The notes beneath the pieces were generated by a model. That model was not told the DNA's origin. It searched no databases and saw only the letters and a list, made by a program, of their open reading frames with translations. A stretch of DNA of 64,000 nucleotides. Source: Paratinospora sagittata (lineage: Eukaryota > Streptophyta > Magnoliopsida > Ranunculales > Menispermaceae). Position numbers and translations under genes: made by a program. Below are positions 61,520-64,000 of the stretch, piece by piece (the stretch's first letter is position 1; the number at the start of each line of letters is the position of its first letter). The stretch is taken from the NCBI GenBank assembly GCA_035771175.1, contig CM069593.1, positions 22,619,956-22,683,955 on the forward strand. The letters run 5' to 3'.

Positions 61520-62706
61520 TCATTGTTATGTGTTTACTGCTCTGACTTTTGTTATGTGACTCGTACGCTCGTGTTTCATGCTTGCATATGTGTCTGTGTG
61601 TAAGAGAGAGAGGGAGAGAGAGAGCTAGAGAGCTGTCAGCGTGTGCTTTTGTTAGGCCCATTCGATTGGTGGCTTAAGGACGTCCACTCTTAGGTCTAAG
61701 GAGTGTTCATTTCTGCCTTGATTTTAATCCGCTTTTTGACAATAGATTAATAAATTAATATAACCTTTACTGCGGTGATTTCTATGACTTTTAGTTGGTA
61801 TTCTACACGTCTTTCATGGTCGCTTTTATTTATTTCGGGGTTCTCATTCTCATGGTTTTTTTTTTTTAAAGAAATGAAAAAGAATAACGTTAGGGTGTTG
61901 TATTGTAGTATAAACTACAACGGTTCCATTTGGGGCGTTGTTCAATATTATGTTTCGGCAAGAAATGAAGTGAAACGTTAACCTGACATGTTTGGCAAGT
62001 CATATCCGTAATTGTGTTTTTACTTCTAATGCGAAAATCACGCATTCTACAAAAGCAAGATCTGGGTGCTTTGTTCATTTATTTTTTGCATTTACATATT
62101 ATTTTACCACTATATTACTAAATTAACCTTTAGCTTGTTTTATCATAAAACCCTATTACTTTCACTTTCTTATTCCTATTTATCTTACTTTGATGCAAAT
62201 ACATGTATTTTAATCATAAAAGGGTAAAATTGTTGTCATTAAGCAAAATAACTTTTACAAAGACTTTAAATGCACACAAAAGCACTTTATAAAATTATGA
62301 GGTAGAACTTTTTGAAAAAGTGTTTTCTTTAGAAGTGTTTTTCAAAAAAACGCTTTGAAAAAAGTTTTTCTGAATAGAATCAATGCCTACAACACCTTTA
62401 AATTGCATGGAAATCATGTATTAAAATGTAATTCAATATATAAATGTGTAAGAATGATGCAATTTGTATTACGATTTCTTGCATTACTCTTTTTTCAATT
62501 TTTGTAGAGCACGTTCAACTGTTTACTTCTTTTTATGAGTCTTCATTTTAAAGCAGGTATGAACGTAAAGTGTTGAAAAATTGACATGATATGAACACAA
62601 TTTTTCTGGTTGTTTTCTAAGTGAAGAATTTGATCATTAACAAACAAACAAACAAGACCCACTGATATTTTCTAAGTACAAAAAATTTAAAATAATTTGT
62701 TAATTT

Positions 62707-63209
62707 TTTTTTTTGGCATCTATTATGATTAGTCTCAAAGTTTATTTCTATTTATACAAGATTTAAAAATAATAATAATAATATGTGTGAACGAAAAGAT
62801 GTTCATGCGTATTGTATAAGACCTTTTTACTAATATTAATCATATTTTAGTTAAAATTTTATTGATGTTGTATATGTAAGTATTTTTATGTTTGAAATGA
62901 TATTAAGTCGACTGTCATTATATTTTGTGTGTGCCATCTTTACCATAGTATTTTCAGCTTGTCTTCTTTTACATCTAGTAATTTCCATCCTTAAATGTTT
63001 ACAAAATATCCTTTTTACACAATGATGTTATCAAATCTTCCCCTTTGGTTTGTTATAGTCCTCATCATCATTTTCATACTTCTTTTGGTTTTCTGTCGTC
63101 TATGTTTTGTGTGTGTAGTCTGTGACTTAGACACTGTGCAAGATTCTTAGACTAAGAGTGTAGTCTCGGTTTAAGGTATATACAAGTTACCAGGAACTAG
63201 CTTTTTTAC
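62707..63209 (+). other. Leader-like region before the pararetroviral frame
   Basis: A/T-rich sequence after the end of duplication copy B, with an ATT/AAT run near 62768. No primer site or promoter is identified. It probably belongs partly to the endogenous pararetrovirus. Confidence 0.35.
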
Positions 63210-63983
63210 ATGTTTGATCCAATGGATATAAGAGGACAGTCCTTGAGAGCCGTGTCGGATAGTCATATATTATCCATGGAAGTTTTTGGTGAAGCTACTA
63301 CCTCTACACCTGTATCTACCCCTCAACCTATTCTAAAGACTTCTTCTTTTAATTTTTTCAGTTTACCTGAGTCATGTCTAAAAACCAAAACATCTAAGAT
63401 AGACCAATTAATAGATGCCACTCACATCCCTGACGATAATAAAATAGATGAGACCATAGCTCCTTTGTTAAATCCCTATTCTATGTTTAATAAGCGTCGT
63501 CCTTCTTTTACTAAGTCTGTCAAAACTTTAATTTCTAAAAAATCCCCTCCTATTAAAGAATATGTTCAAAGTACAGCCTTAGCAAACTCTTAGTTAGAAT
63601 CAACACATCAAGAACAATATGTCACTTTTGAGTTTGATCCGGATTTCATACGTCACTGGTTATCCAATGGATACACTCACCTTCACTTAGGTGCCATTCG
63701 TCCGGTTCTCTCCTATCATGGTCGAGGTGACATACCTCTTTTTGCTCGTGTTGCTCTTCTGAATACGAATATGCTAGAGTATGAATATGTCTGCATCGAT
63801 ACGGTCATTACAACACTCAGTCATGGCTCCATGGTCTTCACCATAGCCCCAGACTTCAACGTTTGTTTAAATGATCCTACTCTACCTACCAGATTCAAAG
63901 TGCAAATCCAATTCTCTGGTGCTCAACATAAAGCTGAAGGAATCCTTGCTACTTTTCATCATCAAATGACTTTCAAATTGTAA
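63210..63983 (+). pseudogene. Endogenous pararetrovirus (Caulimoviridae-like) movement protein region
   Basis: One frame runs from ATG 63210 through a low-complexity N-terminal segment (to 63590), meets TAG at 63591-63593, and continues in the same frame to TAA at 63981-63983. After the stop the frame encodes a domain resembling the Caulimoviridae 30K-type movement protein: the HLHLGAIRPVLSYHGRG motif, then RVALLNT, a TVITTLSHGS motif and FNVCLNDP. Such proteins guide virus through plasmodesmata. Reverse transcriptase or coat domains would lie beyond the window, so the length of the insert is unknown. The stop and the TAA soon after the domain indicate a defective copy. Similarity was judged by eye; a retroelement with a movement-like domain cannot be excluded. 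Confidence 0.65.
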
Positions 63984-64000
63984 GATCATGCAATCCATCT

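Larger units (their letters stand above)
58156..62706 (+). repeat. Segmental duplication, copy B
   Basis: Direct copy of 49488-53552, including flanks outside the MULE end, so it did not arise by transposition of that element alone. It keeps about 120 bp of TRIM interior missing in A and contains about 730 bp (60600-61330) not shared with A. Best conserved is 61330-62240 against 52145-53060. Confidence 0.92.

Overview
The window is eudicot nuclear DNA: AT-rich, dense in plant-type LTR retrotransposons with TG...CA ends and 5-bp target duplications (TSDs), a MuDR-like DNA transposon, and one host gene with conserved plant exon structure. I cannot name the species. The only gene I judge functional is a four-exon NRT1/PTR (NPF2, NAXT-like) transporter on the minus strand at 26263-30584 (587 residues). 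Everything else recognisable is transposable-element or pararetrovirus debris.

Region 1-22698 is one minus-strand Ty1/Copia element cut into pieces by later insertions. Its LTRs are at 1-509 (left end outside the window) and 22198-22698. Inside sit a composite Ty3/Gypsy insertion (2013-15081, TSD CATTG), a solo LTR (15252-17485, TSD CAGAG) and another solo LTR (19153-21263, TSD AGAGG). Copia integrase coding resumes in frame across the 15252-17485 insertion, which supports the nesting. The composite is itself rearranged. One Gypsy element is split within RNase H: its 3' half (RNase H C-terminus, integrase, polypurine tract, LTR) lies on the minus strand at 2767-5440, and its 5' half (LTR end, primer binding site, gag, RT, RNase H N-terminus) lies on the plus strand at 5478-11937. 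A further 2.85-kb solo LTR (7214-10062) sits inside the 5' half. The Copia element lies in an older Gypsy LTR whose end remains at 22699-23124.

Region 23125-35030 holds the transporter gene and its flanks. Intron 1 carries a SINE-like insertion with a 19-bp target duplication. Intron 3 carries a 442-bp foldback MITE and a 72-bp TA run.

Region about 35040-50033 looks like one decayed MuDR-type element (MULE) on the minus strand. It has a transposase pseudogene (41248-44024), a second pseudogene encoding a plant mobile domain (PMD) protein (36526-40723), a six-unit tandem array next to the left end, and similar sequence in inverted orientation at both ends. Two solo LTRs (37251-39492 and 44405-47564) interrupt it.

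Region 49488-62706 contains a direct segmental duplication (copy A 49488-53552, copy B 58156-62706). Each copy carries the MULE right end, a TRIM element with a small foldback inside its LTR, and a hairpin locus. Between the copies are a truncated Gypsy pol with its 3' LTR (53880-56806) and a Copia gag/LTR fragment (56807-58144). The right edge (62707-64000) holds an endogenous pararetrovirus fragment with a movement-protein-like reading frame broken by a stop.
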